From the NCBI RefSeq assembly GCF_030413635.1, contig NZ_CP129235.1, positions 1,984,001-2,048,000 of the forward strand: a DNA stretch of 64,000 nt, in the 5' to 3' direction. The notes under the pieces are model-generated. The model had not been told where the DNA came from. It worked only from the letters and a program-made list of their open reading frames with translations, and did no database searches. The translations under genes were made by a program, and so were the position numbers. Below are positions 1 to 8,522 of the stretch, piece by piece (within the stretch, counting starts at the first letter, position 1; each line of letters begins with the position of its first letter). Origin of the DNA: Planococcus shenhongbingii (GTDB lineage Bacteria; Bacillota; Bacilli; Bacillales_A; Planococcaceae).

Positions 1-2
1 TG

Positions 3-599
3 CTAAAGATAAATGAACATGAAGAGCGATATGGAATACTGGTGGACCACTTATCCAAACACTATCCTGAAAATGAATTCGACATCGTCCCGGAACGATA
101 TGAACAGGGGTATTCAGTTGGTTCTTTTGAAGTTAATAAAATTGAATCTCCGTTGTTTGGGGTCACTCTATACGTTGATCAGTCAGGGGAAGTGAGCCAA
201 CCAAGCACATGGACCAAACAGGAGTATCCAGCGCAGCAAGATCTGTGGAAAGAATTGGAGTTTTCCTACGGAGAAGAGTATTCATTAGAAAAAGATCTTC
301 CAGTCATAACCAAACAGGATGAGTGGATTGACGGAGAACTCACAGCTTTCGCACTGGCCATCGACGAATCTCCGGCAATCGCTGTATACGAGTATTTCCC
401 GCAAGGATACGGCCTTCTGGGGATAGAACAAGGAAAAAAAGGCGGGTTTGCTTCTATTGAATGGGAAGGACATGTATTTGTCCATATTGATGAGAACTTT
501 AAAGGGGAAACAGTTGTGATTCATTTGAAAAATGGAAAGGAATTTTCAGTGAATGCAGCTGAGCATAAGAAACGGTTGTTTGTTGAAAAGATAAGGTAG
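3..599 (+). CDS. Hypothetical protein, 5'-truncated by window edge
   Basis: The frame is open from the first bases of the window and stops at TAG 597-599, so the true start lies upstream. A GTG at 42 is in frame but has no ribosome-binding site, and the residues before it read as normal coding sequence. About 199 residues are visible. The protein is acidic and soluble, with no signal peptide or membrane segment. The C-terminal part (GHVFVHIDENFKGETVVIHL) looks like beta strands. I do not recognise the family and assign no function. Confidence 0.7.
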   Translation, partial: LKINEHEERYGILVDHLSKHYPENEFDIVPERYEQGYSVGSFEVNKIESPLFGVTLYVDQSGEVSQPSTWTKQEYPAQQDLWKELEFSYGEEYSLEKDLPVITKQDEWIDGELTAFALAIDESPAIAVYEYFPQGYGLLGIEQGKKGGFASIEWEGHVFVHIDENFKGETVVIHLKNGKEFSVNAAEHKKRLFVEKIR

Positions 600-648
600 G
601 AAACCGCTTCATATAAGAACCGGGCAGTTTACCGAATATTTGAAGCAA

Positions 649-695
649 CAAAAAAACTTCGAATGGAAGATGAAAAAGTCCTCTCACTCGAAGTT
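649..695 (-). terminator. Intrinsic terminator of menA
   Basis: Arms AACTTCGA (655-662) and TCGAAGTT (688-695) form a hairpin. On the minus strand it is followed by a T run, just past the menA stop codon. Confidence 0.6.
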
Positions 696-718
696 CAGTT
701 CTATAAAAAATATTTAGC

Positions 719-1630
719 TTAAAACAAATAACTGATCAATAAGCCGGCGGATAACAGAAAACCGAAAATCGTATTGGTCATAGCCGTCGATTTCATGGCG
801 AATCTCATATACTTTGGTTCGGATGCCCCTTTTTGGAACCCTTTGATAGCGGCAACCGGTTTTTTGAAACTAAGGAAAACGACTAAAGCCCAAGGGCTGA
901 CATAACCCATCAATACGATGGCGACAATCCAAAGATAGGCAACGGCAAAGGCGATAGCCAAACCGATAACAGCCTTGTCTCGTCCAAGAAGAATCGGCAG
1001 CGTTTTTCTTCCGCCTTTTGTGTCTTCATCGATATCACGGATGTTATTCGACATGTTGATAGCGCCTACCAAAATTCCAACGGGGATGGAGATCAATACA
1101 CTTTCAACTGTAATCGCATTGGTTTGAATGAAGAACGCAATCAAAACAAAGCCGGTTCCCATCGCTAAACCTGAAAACAATTCTCCGAACGGAGTGTATG
1201 CGATTGGAAGGGGTCCACCTGTATATAAAAAGCCGATTGCCATGCCAACAAAACCGATAACCACTAACCACCAGCTGCTGTTCATGCAAATATACAGACC
1301 GATAAACGCGGCCACGATGTATAACAAAACCGCAACGGCCAATACATTTTTGGGCTGCAGCCCGTGCCGCACTATGCCGCCGCCGATGCCCACAGAATCA
1401 GCTGTATCTAGGCCGCGTTTAAAATCATAGTATTCGTTGAACAAATTCGTCGCAATCTGCAAAGCCAAGCAGGCTGCCATCATCGCGATAAATAAAAGCC
1501 AATCAATCTCCGTTGCATAAAGTGCTGCCACCGTCCCGAGTATCACCGGTGCAAAAGTCGCCGTCAACGTGTGCGGACGCGTCATTGTCCACATTAACTT
1601 GGCAGAACTGATTTCCATTGTGTTTTCCAT
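719..1630 (-). CDS. menA: 1,4-dihydroxy-2-naphthoate polyprenyltransferase MenA
   Basis: Integral membrane prenyltransferase of the UbiA superfamily. It attaches the polyprenyl tail to 1,4-dihydroxy-2-naphthoate in menaquinone synthesis. The 303 residues match the usual length. The first aspartate-rich motif is NEYYDFKRGLD (about residues 65-75) and the second is NNIRDIDEDTKGGRKT (about 195-210); both bind Mg-diphosphate. About eight or nine hydrophobic helices follow one another. The start at 1630 has AGGGAG somewhat far upstream; an in-frame ATG at 1618 has no better site. No other men genes are adjacent, as is common for menA in Bacilli. Confidence 0.93.
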   Translation of the reverse strand: MENTMEISSAKLMWTMTRPHTLTATFAPVILGTVAALYATEIDWLLFIAMMAACLALQIATNLFNEYYDFKRGLDTADSVGIGGGIVRHGLQPKNVLAVAVLLYIVAAFIGLYICMNSSWWLVVIGFVGMAIGFLYTGGPLPIAYTPFGELFSGLAMGTGFVLIAFFIQTNAITVESVLISIPVGILVGAINMSNNIRDIDEDTKGGRKTLPILLGRDKAVIGLAIAFAVAYLWIVAIVLMGYVSPWALVVFLSFKKPVAAIKGFQKGASEPKYMRFAMKSTAMTNTIFGFLLSAGLLISYLF

Positions 1631-1709
1631 AACGTTGTCTTATCTCCCTGCATCTTTATTCGTAATTTCCTGCTAACTCGATTATGATATTTCTTCTCTA
1701 CAATATCTT

Positions 1710-1718
1710 ATTATAGCA
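1710..1718 (-). promoter_or_regulatory. Possible extended -10 element upstream of menA
   Basis: The minus strand reads TGCTATAAT, an extended -10 (TGnTATAAT), about 80 nt before the menA start. No good -35 is visible, which is tolerated for extended -10 promoters. Confidence 0.4.
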
Positions 1719-1984
1719 AATAAATGCCCTTTATTATTCATTGCGGTTCAACAATTTGCGTCATCTGTATGAGTTTATAGATGTTTGTTGCAAAACGTTC
1801 ACTTTCATGGACTAAGGGTCAAATTCGGACAGCTAATTAAGAAATAATGGAGGGACAGTTATGGCTAAAGCAATCGTTGGTAGGAGGAGGTTACTGAATG
1901 GGTTTGCCAATGATTGAAACGGAGAGGATGAGAAGCAATTTTCCATTTTTGAGCCGAAGGAGCACATGCTATCGCTGCCATTCC

Positions 1985-2836
1985 TCAGAACTTTTTGTCT
2001 TTAGGATTTTTCAGCACGCTGCCAATCCAGTCTTTCTTTTTCAAATAATAATAAAGCGCACCCGTTGACAAGAGAATAACCAGAATCGAAAAAGGGTACC
2101 CGAATTTCCACTGGACTTCAGGCATGAATTCAAACCTCATCGCCCATAGCGCTCCCCAAGCTGTAACGGGAGAGAATAACACCGTAATTACAGTAAGGGT
2201 TTTAACGATTTCGTTTCCACGATGTGAAGAAATGACGGTTTCCAGTTCAATCATTTCCCGGACTTCTTCAGCGTATTCATTGATAATGGAGCGGCAGCGA
2301 TCGATGCGGCGGCTGGTACGCTTATAATGCGGGCTATTCGCAATGTCTTCGCCGTATGCTTCCTGGACCGCATCCCGAATTTCCATGATGGGAATAATAA
2401 GGTTTCTCCAAATCAAAACTTCATGGCGGCTGTCCATCAGTTGATCCAAAACATCTTCATTATTTTGGGATTTGATGCGCCACAACAAGTCATGCGTCTC
2501 ATTTTCAAATGCATCAATGCCTTGAAGATACGATGCGACAATTTCACCAAGAAAAATCATAAAACCTTCGATGGCATTGCCTGCTTTTTGGATCTTTTTG
2601 TTCATTTGCTCTTCTGTTAAGTTGTGAATAAGCGAAAAGTCGATCTCGCTGGTAATTAAGGTATGGTGGGATAATGAGTATTGAAGGACCGTCTGCTCAC
2701 TTTGGTTTTCTATGTCCTGATGATAAATAATGGAACCCCAAATAAACTCTTCGCCTTCTATGGTTGTTTCCATTTCGAGATTGCTGTTTTTTTCTTCCTG
2801 CAGCGATTCCATCCAGTTTTTATCCACTTGGGGCAT
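1985..2836 (-). CDS. CorA-family transporter-like protein, 5' end frameshifted
   Basis: The long cytosolic N-terminal part and two C-terminal membrane helices (about 215-238 and 250-268) match the CorA Mg/Co transporter fold. The linker between the helices normally carries GMN and then MPE. Here it reads WAMRFEFMPE, so GMN is replaced by AMR while MPE is kept. Because GMN forms the selectivity entrance in CorA, Mg transport is doubtful; this could be a variant channel or a non-functional copy. The ATG at 2836 has no Shine-Dalgarno. A strong site and the probable original start lie at 2924, separated from this frame by one base. The intact protein would be about 312 residues, normal for the family. 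Confidence 0.75.
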   Translation of the reverse strand: MPQVDKNWMESLQEEKNSNLEMETTIEGEEFIWGSIIYHQDIENQSEQTVLQYSLSHHTLITSEIDFSLIHNLTEEQMNKKIQKAGNAIEGFMIFLGEIVASYLQGIDAFENETHDLLWRIKSQNNEDVLDQLMDSRHEVLIWRNLIIPIMEIRDAVQEAYGEDIANSPHYKRTSRRIDRCRSIINEYAEEVREMIELETVISSHRGNEIVKTLTVITVLFSPVTAWGALWAMRFEFMPEVQWKFGYPFSILVILLSTGALYYYLKKKDWIGSVLKNPKDKKF

Positions 2837-2938
2837 ATCATTAAGTGCGTTGATATCAGTGGCTGATGCCGGATTTATATATATCCACTCCCACTCCCCC
2901 TTTATAAAATGATTGCTTTTTCATCGTGTTGCCTCCTT
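2837..2938 (-). other. Displaced N-terminus of the CorA-like gene (frameshift in G5 run)
   Basis: On the minus strand AAGGAGGC (2931-2938) precedes ATG 2922-2924 with ideal spacing. The reading frame from that ATG leaves the CorA frame at a run of five G (plus-strand C 2896-2900). Removing one G joins MKKQSFYKGEWEW directly to WIYINPASATD and then to the CorA ORF without a stop. This is a one-base insertion at a homopolymer: a real mutation, slippage-based phase variation, or a sequencing error. Confidence 0.65.
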
Positions 2939-3167
2939 GCATTGCTCTAAGATGGTTTATGTAATTAAAAAAATCAACCCTACTAATCAACTTGAAAAAG
3001 GATATGGCGCTTCATATTAACCATATCATGGTTTCTTCTAAATTAGCATGAACATCCACATTGTATTTTAACTAGTTAAAGATTGGGTATAGTGAATTAT
3101 AAGCAATGAGCATTTCAAAGATTCAACTGCTTAAAAACAAGAGATGACAGGAAAGGGAGAGATGAAG

Positions 3168-3596
3168 ATGAAAGCAACATTAAATTGGGATGGCGGAATG
3201 GCTTTTAGCGGGATGACGGAATCCGGACACAAAATCTTACTGGATGCCGGTGCTGAAAGCGGCGGCTCAAACTCCGGTCCTCGTCCGACGGAAGTCTTAT
3301 TGCATGCTGCGGCAGTTTGTACCGGCATGGATATTGTCATGATCCTGGAAAAAATGCGTTTAGGTATTGATGAATTTTTTATCGAAATTGAAGGGACACG
3401 GGCGGAAAATCATCCAAGAAGGTTTTCCGAGATTGCTATTAGCTATCATATAAAAGGTGATTTGCCCGAAGACAAAGTCGTTCGAGCCATCAAGTTATCA
3501 CGCGACACTTACTGCTCAGTCGTCCATTCTATCAATGCTTCTATTCAGTTTAAATATGTTTTAAATGGAGAGCCAAGTAAAACATTGAGCGATTGA
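3168..3596 (+). CDS. OsmC/Ohr-family protein
   Basis: OsmC-fold proteins reduce organic hydroperoxides with a pair of cysteines. About 142 residues. Both family cysteines are present, in AAVCTGMDIV and RDTYCSVVHS, and the N-terminal MKATLNWDGGMAFSG is typical of the YhfA-like branch. AGGAAAGGGAG at 3149-3159 fits the ATG at 3168 better than those at 3144 or 3162. It stands alone, with no OhrR-type regulator next to it. Cytosolic. The exact substrate cannot be read from sequence. Confidence 0.85.
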   Translation: MKATLNWDGGMAFSGMTESGHKILLDAGAESGGSNSGPRPTEVLLHAAAVCTGMDIVMILEKMRLGIDEFFIEIEGTRAENHPRRFSEIAISYHIKGDLPEDKVVRAIKLSRDTYCSVVHSINASIQFKYVLNGEPSKTLSD

Positions 3597-3640
3597 AAAA
3601 CACTTATGGCTGTCGAGAAAATCTTGGCAGCCTTTTCTCA

Positions 3641-3740
3641 TTTCGCTCCAGGTGAGACGCTTTCCGCGGACATGGCTTCAGTCTCCTCATCGCTTCGAAA
3701 ACTTTGTGCTCCTGCATCGCTTCGCTGCTTCGTCGCAAAG
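3641..3740 (+). repeat. Dispersed intergenic repeat (CGCTTTCCGCGG type)
   Basis: This non-coding stretch carries TTTCGCTCCAGGTGAGACGC followed by TTTCCGCGGACATGGCTTCA, a motif I know as a dispersed intergenic element in Bacilli. Its right part, TGCTCCTGCATCGC plus CTTCGTCGCAAAG, reappears inverted and degenerate at 19135-19169. The gene-free gap 3597-4098 otherwise shows only AT-rich sequence before the next gene. Confidence 0.55.
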
Positions 3741-4098
3741 ACTTGGCCTCACAAACCTCGGCCAATGTCTTCGCAGCTGGTTGGCGGAATATCGGTTAAG
3801 GAATAGTCGCTCTTACAAGTTAAACTTTCTCAACAAGCTGAAAAATACTTAAGGCGGGTATGGTTATTAAACCGTATTCACCTTTAGTGTTTTAAGTATC
3901 GTTTATTGAAAATCATTGCTTCTTATTCTTTTGTTTTTAATGAAAAATTTAAATTGCATTTGTTAAAAGAAATTTCACTCAATTTTCATTTTCAAGCTGC
4001 ATAATAGGTGAATATACAGGACAAATGAAAAAACAGAAGATATAATTACGCATAATCATTCATTTATACTAAAAAATGCAAGAGAAGAGGCGAAGCTT

Positions 4099-5370
4099 GT
4101 GAAAAAAGTTTTGATTTTAGGCGGCTATACACATATGATCGATGTGGTCATTACGGCAAAACAGATGGGGCTTTTTACCATTGTAGTGGACAGGGAACCA
4201 GCATCTCCTGCTAAAGTCTTTGCGGACAAGTCATATGATTTCAGCACGGATGAAATTGACCGCTTAGTGGAGATTGCGAAAATGGAAGAAATAGATGGCG
4301 TCTTTAATGGTTTTGATGATTTTAATACGTGGAAGGCCGTTGAGTTATGCGAAAAGCTGAATTTGCCGCATTATGCCACATACGAGCAGCTGGAAATTTG
4401 TTCGGACAAAGAGCGGTTCAAAGCATTTTGCAGAAGTTATGGGGTCCCGGTAATTGAAGAATACAAAATTGACGAATTGCTTGCCGATGGCCAAACTGAA
4501 AAGTTTAAATTTCCTGTAATCATCAAGCCCGTCGACAGCTATGCCAGCCAAGGCATAATGGTTTGCTACAGCCTAGAGGACTTAAAAGAAGGCTATGCGA
4601 AGGCATTGCGCTATTCCAAATCAGGTCAGGTGATTGTGGAACGGTTTGTGGATAATGCCTATGGCGTCATGATGTTCTATACGGTGAAGAATGGCCAAGT
4701 GGTCCTGTCGGCCATGACAGACCGCCATGTCCATAAAGCGTATAAGGAACATCCACCGTTGCCGACAGCGACAATTTTCCCGTCGCAGCATTTGGACCAT
4801 TACATAACCACACTCGATTTGAGAGTGAAGGCGATGATCGGTGGAATGGGAATTGAAAACGGCGTTTTATTCATTCAATCGCTTTTTGAAGACGGAGAGT
4901 TTTATTTTTATGAAATGGGATTCCGGCTGAGCGGCACGCAATATTACACAATCCTGGAGAAACAGATGGGAATTAATTTGCTCGAAATGATGCTGGATTT
5001 CGCAATTGGCGGAAACCTGGATCACTATCCTGTCGAGCAATATGACCGGGGATATTCGAAGTTTCCGGCATGCAATCTATCGATCCTCCTTGGAACAGGG
5101 ACCATCAAGGAAATAAAGGGCTTGGAACAAATTAAAGAAATGCCTTCGGTCATTTCTTACATACCGGTCCAAGAAACAGGGGACGAAGTGCTATTGACCG
5201 GCACTTACGCACAAATGTTAGGCCGGTTCAATATTGTCGCTGCAAATCTTGAAGAGTTCAATCAAACGATTGAAGAAATAAATAACACTTTGCAAGTCAT
5301 TTCTACAGAAGGCAAAGATATGATTATTGCAAAATATTCGACATCCCCTCAAGCGGAGCAGCTGCTTTAA
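4099..5370 (+). CDS. ATP-grasp domain protein, substrate unknown
   Basis: About 423 residues, starting at GTG 4099 behind AGAAGAGG. The N-terminus MKKVLILGGYTHMIDVV is a pre-ATP-grasp Rossmann-like domain. The ATP-grasp core follows, with lysine in FPVIIKPVDSYASQGI (about 137-152), ERFVDNAYG, and the metal-binding region FYFYEMGFRLSGTQYY (about 273-288). Such enzymes ligate a carboxylate to an amine or thiol through an acyl phosphate. There is no partner gene nearby: the gene stands alone between terminators. It resembles the carbamoyl-phosphate-synthase-like group found beside polysaccharide or peptide genes, but I cannot name the substrate. Confidence 0.8.
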   Translation: MKKVLILGGYTHMIDVVITAKQMGLFTIVVDREPASPAKVFADKSYDFSTDEIDRLVEIAKMEEIDGVFNGFDDFNTWKAVELCEKLNLPHYATYEQLEICSDKERFKAFCRSYGVPVIEEYKIDELLADGQTEKFKFPVIIKPVDSYASQGIMVCYSLEDLKEGYAKALRYSKSGQVIVERFVDNAYGVMMFYTVKNGQVVLSAMTDRHVHKAYKEHPPLPTATIFPSQHLDHYITTLDLRVKAMIGGMGIENGVLFIQSLFEDGEFYFYEMGFRLSGTQYYTILEKQMGINLLEMMLDFAIGGNLDHYPVEQYDRGYSKFPACNLSILLGTGTIKEIKGLEQIKEMPSVISYIPVQETGDEVLLTGTYAQMLGRFNIVAANLEEFNQTIEEINNTLQVISTEGKDMIIAKYSTSPQAEQLL

Positions 5371-5435
5371 TTGTATTAACGAAGAAAAGCTTAAAACGGA
5401 ATATTTTCACCATGCTGCTTTCGAGAAGCAGAAAT

Positions 5436-5490
5436 AAAAAGGAAGGATTAAAGGACTCTGCAGAGGAGCCTTGTAATCTTTCCTTTTTTA
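5436..5490 (+). terminator. Terminator after the ATP-grasp gene
   Basis: Arms AAAAAGGAAGGATTA and TAATCTTTCCTTTTT are complementary and end in a T run. Confidence 0.7.
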
Positions 5491-5852
5491 ATTCATAAAG
5501 AGCATCTGCTACTTAATGTCATCTCTAATTTTCGAACTCTCTATTCCAGTGAAAGAAGGCAGTAATACTGGACTGTCTTTTTGCTGTTTCACTTTTCGGC
5601 TTTCAAATGCCGATAGCGGTTTATTGGATAATCCACTAGTCCCGAAACAATGGATCAGGCCCATAAAAGTAATTAAAGGAAGCACAATCGTCCAATCAAT
5701 TTTTGGTTAAAAATACATCACCCAAGTATTGAAAAATCTCTGGATTTGTTGATAGTTAATAAAGCTCTCCTCGAATATTTAAATTTATATATCCTATATT
5801 AGGTATTATGTGCTAATATATGTAAGATATTTCATGTTGAAGGGGAGAAAAA
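5491..5852. other. Gene-poor gap with a possible gene remnant on the minus strand
   Basis: No complete gene is supported. On the minus strand (about 5712 down to 5514) one frame reads IDWTIVLPLITFMGLIHCFG and then runs on about 45 codons without a membrane pattern. The opening recalls the first helix of BCCT transporters, but there is no start codon with a ribosome-binding site. It may be a remnant. Confidence 0.25.
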
Positions 5853-7148
5853 ATGAACAGCGCATCTATTCAATCAAACAGAGAGACCGTGTACTTTATC
5901 ATCAGTCTGGCATTCAGTATTTTCGTGTATGTATTGGCAATCGTTTCTATAGTCGGCATTGCTATTGCCATTCCGATTTTCGTGATGCTGCTTTTCGCCA
6001 ATGCCTTAATGCTGGGTTCTATTCGCGGAAATGGCGTAAGAATTCATGAAAAACAATTTCCGGATGTCTATGAGAGCGTCCAAGCATTATCAAAAGAAAT
6101 GGGATTGAAAAAAGTCCCGGATGTATTTGTCATCCAGTCAGAGGGAGCTTTGAACGCATTTGCTACCCGGTTTTTCGGGCGCAATATGGTCGTGTTGTAT
6201 TCGGAGGTATTTGAATTGGCACGCGAGCAGGGGCAAGATGAGTTGAACTTTGTCATTGCCCATGAATTGGCTCACGTGAAACGCCGTCATGTCTGGAAAA
6301 ACATACTGCTCATGCCAGCCGGATTTATTCCATTCTTAAGCTCGGCCTACAGCCGCTCCTGCGAATATACTTGTGACCGCCATGCTGCGTACACCATTCA
6401 AAACGCAGCTGCTGCAAAACGGGCGCTGACGCTTCTTGGCATCGGCAAGAAAATGTATACGGAAGTGAATGAGGAGGCCTATAGAGAACAGATTTCCTCA
6501 GAGTCGAACAGCTTTGTTTGGTTGAGCGAAGTGCTTTCTTCTCATCCCAACCTGCCTAAACGCATCCAGGCCATCCAGCAATTTGAAAACAGCAGCACTC
6601 CTGTCTATACGCCGAACCATGGCAAAATAGCATTGAGTGCCTCTCTGCTGTTCGCGGCAGCAATTGGCGTTTATTTCCTCACTATCGCTATATTTGCCGG
6701 TGGGACGATGGTATATTCGCAGTTCATGCCGGAAAGTTTTACGGAGTCCCTTTACTCGGATGATTTTACGATAGAAGGACAGACACCGCTGATGACTGCT
6801 GTTTCAAACGGTGACCTTGCTGAAGTGGAGCAAATTATCGCGGGCGGTGCAGATGTAAATGAAAAAGATTCGGAAGGTGCGGATGCTTTGATGCATGCCA
6901 TCTATACAGGGGATACAGCAATCATTTCATATTTGCTGGAAGCTGGCGCTGATGTGAACACAGTTGATGATTATTCGACGGGATTGGGCGCAGCAGTGCT
7001 GTACGGGGAATATGAAAGTGCGAAATTGCTGTTGGAAAAAGGTGCTGATCCAACTCTGGCTGGTCCAGACGGCATGTCTGCGATGGACTTTATGGGGACA
7101 ACTTCCGAAACGGAATTCATCACATTAGTGCAATCCGGTGCCTATTAA
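5853..7148 (+). CDS. M48-family membrane metallopeptidase fused to ankyrin repeats
   Basis: 431 residues, starting behind AAGGGGAG. Two N-terminal membrane helices (about 13-55) precede an M48 zinc peptidase domain. The motif HELAH starts at His137, with Glu138 and His141, and the third ligand Glu171 lies in SCEYTCDRHAA, matching the family's ExxxD pattern. Another helix lies at about 250-272. Residues about 300-425 are ankyrin repeats (TPLMTAVSNGDLAEVEQIIA and three similar units ending LLEAGAD or LLEKGAD). M48/HtpX enzymes cleave membrane proteins from the inner side; the ankyrin tail probably binds partners. I cannot tell from sequence alone which side of the membrane it faces. Confidence 0.88.
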   Translation: MNSASIQSNRETVYFIISLAFSIFVYVLAIVSIVGIAIAIPIFVMLLFANALMLGSIRGNGVRIHEKQFPDVYESVQALSKEMGLKKVPDVFVIQSEGALNAFATRFFGRNMVVLYSEVFELAREQGQDELNFVIAHELAHVKRRHVWKNILLMPAGFIPFLSSAYSRSCEYTCDRHAAYTIQNAAAAKRALTLLGIGKKMYTEVNEEAYREQISSESNSFVWLSEVLSSHPNLPKRIQAIQQFENSSTPVYTPNHGKIALSASLLFAAAIGVYFLTIAIFAGGTMVYSQFMPESFTESLYSDDFTIEGQTPLMTAVSNGDLAEVEQIIAGGADVNEKDSEGADALMHAIYTGDTAIISYLLEAGADVNTVDDYSTGLGAAVLYGEYESAKLLLEKGADPTLAGPDGMSAMDFMGTTSETEFITLVQSGAY

Positions 7149-7183
7149 AAATTCAATTTCAGGAATATAACTTCAACTTTTAG

Positions 7184-7222
7184 AAACAGGAGATGCTCTG
7201 GCGAGTTTCTCCTGTTTTTTTA
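7184..7222 (+). terminator. Terminator after the M48-ankyrin gene
   Basis: Stem ACAGGAGA/TCTCCTGT followed by eight T. Confidence 0.75.
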
Positions 7223-7266
7223 TTCAAGGCAGAAGAGCGTGTTAGGGCACCACGCAGAAAGCTGCT

Positions 7267-7275
7267 TGGTATAAT
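7267..7275 (+). promoter_or_regulatory. Extended -10 of the GIY-YIG gene
   Basis: TGGTATAAT, a perfect extended -10 (TGnTATAAT), lies about 33 nt before the start codon of the next gene. Confidence 0.5.
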
Positions 7276-7307
7276 AAGAAAAAAGGTTTCGCAAGGAGAG
7301 CCATAAG

Positions 7308-8342
7308 TTGATCAAACATTTCGGAGTGAATATACGCGAAAAGTCCAGTGGATTAAAGTTAACAAGAGCTAATTACATAAAGGTGAATAACAAGAGTTCG
7401 TTTATTAAAGGAAAAGTTTACTCTGAATCATTCATAGAGAAACAGATAAAAGACAGTTTATATAATTATGATTTGAATATGAATTATTGCCGAGCGTTGT
7501 TTGAACACGAGTTTAATGAAGAACTCAAAAATTTTCTCAGTAAAACTGAAGTCTTTAAAGAAATTACCGATCTTGCTGGATTAAAAGATGTTCCCGGATA
7601 TTATATGATGGTGCTGGATGAATATTCACAAGTCTATATTGGCAGAAGCCGAAATATCAAACACCGCATTCAGAGCCATTGGAACAAACAAAAGGAATTT
7701 GATCGATTGATATTCGGAAGCAGAGAAAATTCCATTTTATCGGTCGACAGTTTTAAAGCTTTTGATATCACAAGGATATTTGTTTATCTAACGGGTGAGC
7801 TTGATCAACACGAAGATGAGTTTATCAATTCAATCAATGCAAAATACCTCTTGAATCGAACTAGAGGAGGTACATTGACAGGTTTAAGCGAAGCTATCAT
7901 CAATAGGAAAACAAGGCGAATGCCACAGGAAATTGAAGTTGAATCCTTTAATCCGGCAAAGAGAGGTCAATTATTAATGAAAAACACATCACAAAAAGAA
8001 AGAATAGAGGCGATCAAAGCATTCGAATCAACCATCCGTAAATCCGAAAATGCTTTAGCGAATATGGCTGAAAAAGGCGCTAGCACTACCTTAATAAAAA
8101 AGCGCCTCCATGCTTTATACATTGGCTTAGCCGTATTGGAGACCGCTTGGAATCAAAAGCAACATCATTACACGCAGAAAGATTTAGCGGAAGCCCGCCA
8201 TGTCCTGACAGGCTTATTCCCGTCACTTGAAAGCAGCTATGGCAAGTCCAAAGACGGCAGTCCCCAAAAAACACTTTTAGAAAGAAGAATGAAAGCGCTG
8301 GAACTGGCTGTTCAAGCCATCAATGATCTGGCAAATAAATGA
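7308..8342 (+). CDS. GIY-YIG nuclease-domain protein
   Basis: 344 residues from TTG 7308, which sits at good spacing behind AAGGAGAG. The middle part (about 97-185) is a GIY-YIG domain: GYYMMVLDEYSQVYIGRS carries the paired GIY/YIG-type strands, followed by the arginine in NIKHRI, a conserved glutamate in DQHEDEFINSI and asparagine in LLNRTRGG. Catalytic Tyr, Arg and Glu are thus present. The C-terminal 150 residues are helical and basic and of unknown role. The first half is more AT-rich than its neighbours, and the gene is monocistronic with its own promoter and terminator, consistent with acquisition. Target DNA is unknown. Confidence 0.78.
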   Translation: MIKHFGVNIREKSSGLKLTRANYIKVNNKSSFIKGKVYSESFIEKQIKDSLYNYDLNMNYCRALFEHEFNEELKNFLSKTEVFKEITDLAGLKDVPGYYMMVLDEYSQVYIGRSRNIKHRIQSHWNKQKEFDRLIFGSRENSILSVDSFKAFDITRIFVYLTGELDQHEDEFINSINAKYLLNRTRGGTLTGLSEAIINRKTRRMPQEIEVESFNPAKRGQLLMKNTSQKERIEAIKAFESTIRKSENALANMAEKGASTTLIKKRLHALYIGLAVLETAWNQKQHHYTQKDLAEARHVLTGLFPSLESSYGKSKDGSPQKTLLERRMKALELAVQAINDLANK

Positions 8343-8451
8343 TTTCCCATTGCCAGGAATCATTAAAAAACGTAAAGCGTGCCAGAACTAATTTTCTGCT
8401 ATTGATTTTGCCGCTATTTTTGGCTTTAAAGAGGTCTGATCCACAATGTAA

Positions 8452-8492
8452 CCAAAAGAGCAGCGGGTTAAATCAAACCGCTGCTCTTTTTT
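8452..8492. terminator. Bidirectional terminator
   Basis: Stem AAGAGCAGCGG/CCGCTGCTCTT with A and T flanks between two convergent genes. Confidence 0.8.
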
Positions 8493-8522
8493 CGATTAAG
8501 TATATGAATGTTCTGCTTGTCC

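Noticed and set aside
1861..1984. Short frame MGLPMIETERMRSNF before the CorA-like gene
   Set aside because: The ETER-like start recalls GNAT proteins and AGGAGG precedes it, but nothing follows that fits the family; too short to call even as a remnant.
5516..5710. 64-codon plus-strand frame after the ATP-grasp terminator
   Set aside because: No ribosome-binding site and no coherent protein pattern; the minus strand of this area looks slightly more coding-like but also lacks a start.
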